Shown one piece after another: positions 4,430 to 5,035 of a DNA stretch of 5,035 bases. Source of the stretch: an uncultured Alphaproteobacteria bacterium (GTDB lineage: Bacteria > Pseudomonadota > Alphaproteobacteria > Caulobacterales > Caulobacteraceae); NCBI GenBank assembly GCA_903928755.1, contig CAIYSH010000404.1:1-5035 (forward strand), given 5' to 3'. Position 1 is the stretch's first letter. Every line of letters begins with the position of its first letter. The translations under genes were made by a program, and so were the position numbers. The notes beneath the pieces were generated by a model that worked only from the letters and a program-made list of their open reading frames with translations, did not search any database and was not told the DNA's origin.

Positions 4430-5035
4430 TCAGAGATCGTAACCCGCCGGCATGTCGTCTTCCTTCAGGAGCTCGTCCTTGGAGACCTTTTCGTCCGTCA
4501 CCTTGGCCTGGGCAAGTATCAGATCAACCACCTTGTCTTCGAAGATCGGCGCGCGAAGCTGGCCCTGAGCATTGGCATTCTGACGCAGGAAATCGAAAAT
4601 CTGCTGGGCCTGCTGACCATATTTCATGGCTTCCTGCCGCATGGCCTCACCAAGCTCCTGGTCCGTGACCTGGACATTATTGGCGCGACCGATCTCAGCA
4701 AGGACAAGACCCAGGCGAACCCTGCGCTCGGCAATCTTGCGATACTCTGTCTGGAGCTGGTCTTCGGACTTCTCAGCGTCTTCCGGCGGAAGTCCGCCCT
4801 GTTCCTTGTCCTGCTGGACCTGGGACCAGATCTGTCCAAATTCGGCCTCAACCATTTTCGGCGGAAGATCGAAGGCGTGGGTTTCATCCAGCGCATCCAG
4901 AAGGGCGCGCTTGAGCTTGAAGCGCGAGGCTCCGGCATACTGATTTTCAAGGTTGGTCTTGAGGAGCTCAGTCAGCTTGTCGAGGTTTTCAATGCCCAGC
5001 CGTTCTGCCAGAGCGTCATCGGCCTTGGCCGCGAC
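4430..5035 (-). CDS. tig: Trigger factor, C-terminal part (truncated by window edge)
   Basis: Trigger factor is the ribosome-bound chaperone that meets nascent chains at the exit tunnel. Only the last 201 residues are in the window, read from 5035 to the TGA at 4430. The fragment is helix-rich and charged. It contains LAERLGIENLDKLTELLKTNL, QYAGASRFKLKRALLDALDE, FDLPPKMVEAEFGQIWSQV and FLRQNANAQGQLRAPIFEDK followed by VVDLILAQAKVTDEKVS. These are the hallmark segments of the trigger-factor C-terminal chaperone arms. The ribosome-binding and FKBP-type prolyl isomerase domains lie beyond the edge. An internal ATG at 4855 is not the start, because homology continues upstream of it. Its position just before clpP matches the widespread tig-clpP-clpX-lon order. 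Confidence 0.95.
   Translation of the reverse strand, partial: VAAKADDALAERLGIENLDKLTELLKTNLENQYAGASRFKLKRALLDALDETHAFDLPPKMVEAEFGQIWSQVQQDKEQGGLPPEDAEKSEDQLQTEYRKIAERRVRLGLVLAEIGRANNVQVTDQELGEAMRQEAMKYGQQAQQIFDFLRQNANAQGQLRAPIFEDKVVDLILAQAKVTDEKVSKDELLKEDDMPAGYDL

Overview
The window is a chromosomal piece of a high-GC alphaproteobacterium, most likely from the Caulobacterales or Maricaulales. This rests on recalled close similarity of its Lon, ClpX and ClpP proteins to the Caulobacter crescentus proteins, and on gene order. It is a protein quality-control locus. On the minus strand, in transcription order, are the 3' part of tig (trigger factor), clpP, clpX and the 5' part of lon. I saw no mobile element, CRISPR array, rRNA or tRNA.

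Layout from left to right: 1-579 is the N-terminal third or less of Lon protease (minus). 580-807 is a 228-bp gap holding a strong clpX terminator and a candidate heat-shock promoter for lon. 808-2070 is clpX (minus). 2071-2338 is a divergent regulatory region with two inverted repeats. 2339-3653 is a tightly packed plus-strand run of three genes: a HAD-IB phosphatase in the position of Caulobacter cicA, a MazG/phosphoribosyl-ATP-pyrophosphohydrolase-like protein, and an 84-residue protein of unknown function. 3650-4264 is clpP (minus), whose stop codon overlaps the stop of the 84-residue gene. 4265-4429 holds a candidate clpP promoter and a perfect 14-bp-stem tig terminator. 4430-5035 is the C-terminal part of trigger factor (minus).

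The minus-strand genes work together: trigger factor meets nascent chains at the ribosome, ClpX unfolds and feeds substrates into the ClpP peptidase chamber, and Lon is a separate ATP-dependent protease. Terminators after tig and clpX, and probably after clpP, suggest each gene is transcribed separately rather than as one tig-clpP-clpX-lon operon. This agrees with what is known for C. crescentus, where clpP and clpX are separated by an oppositely oriented gene (cicA) and are regulated independently. The main departures from the usual clpP-clpX layout are the two small genes added behind cicA, the 4-bp tail-to-tail overlap with clpP, and a 12-bp perfect hairpin inside the last of these genes that is well placed to be the clpP terminator. 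The basic arrangement is therefore known biology; the cassette behind cicA is the part that deserves a second look.
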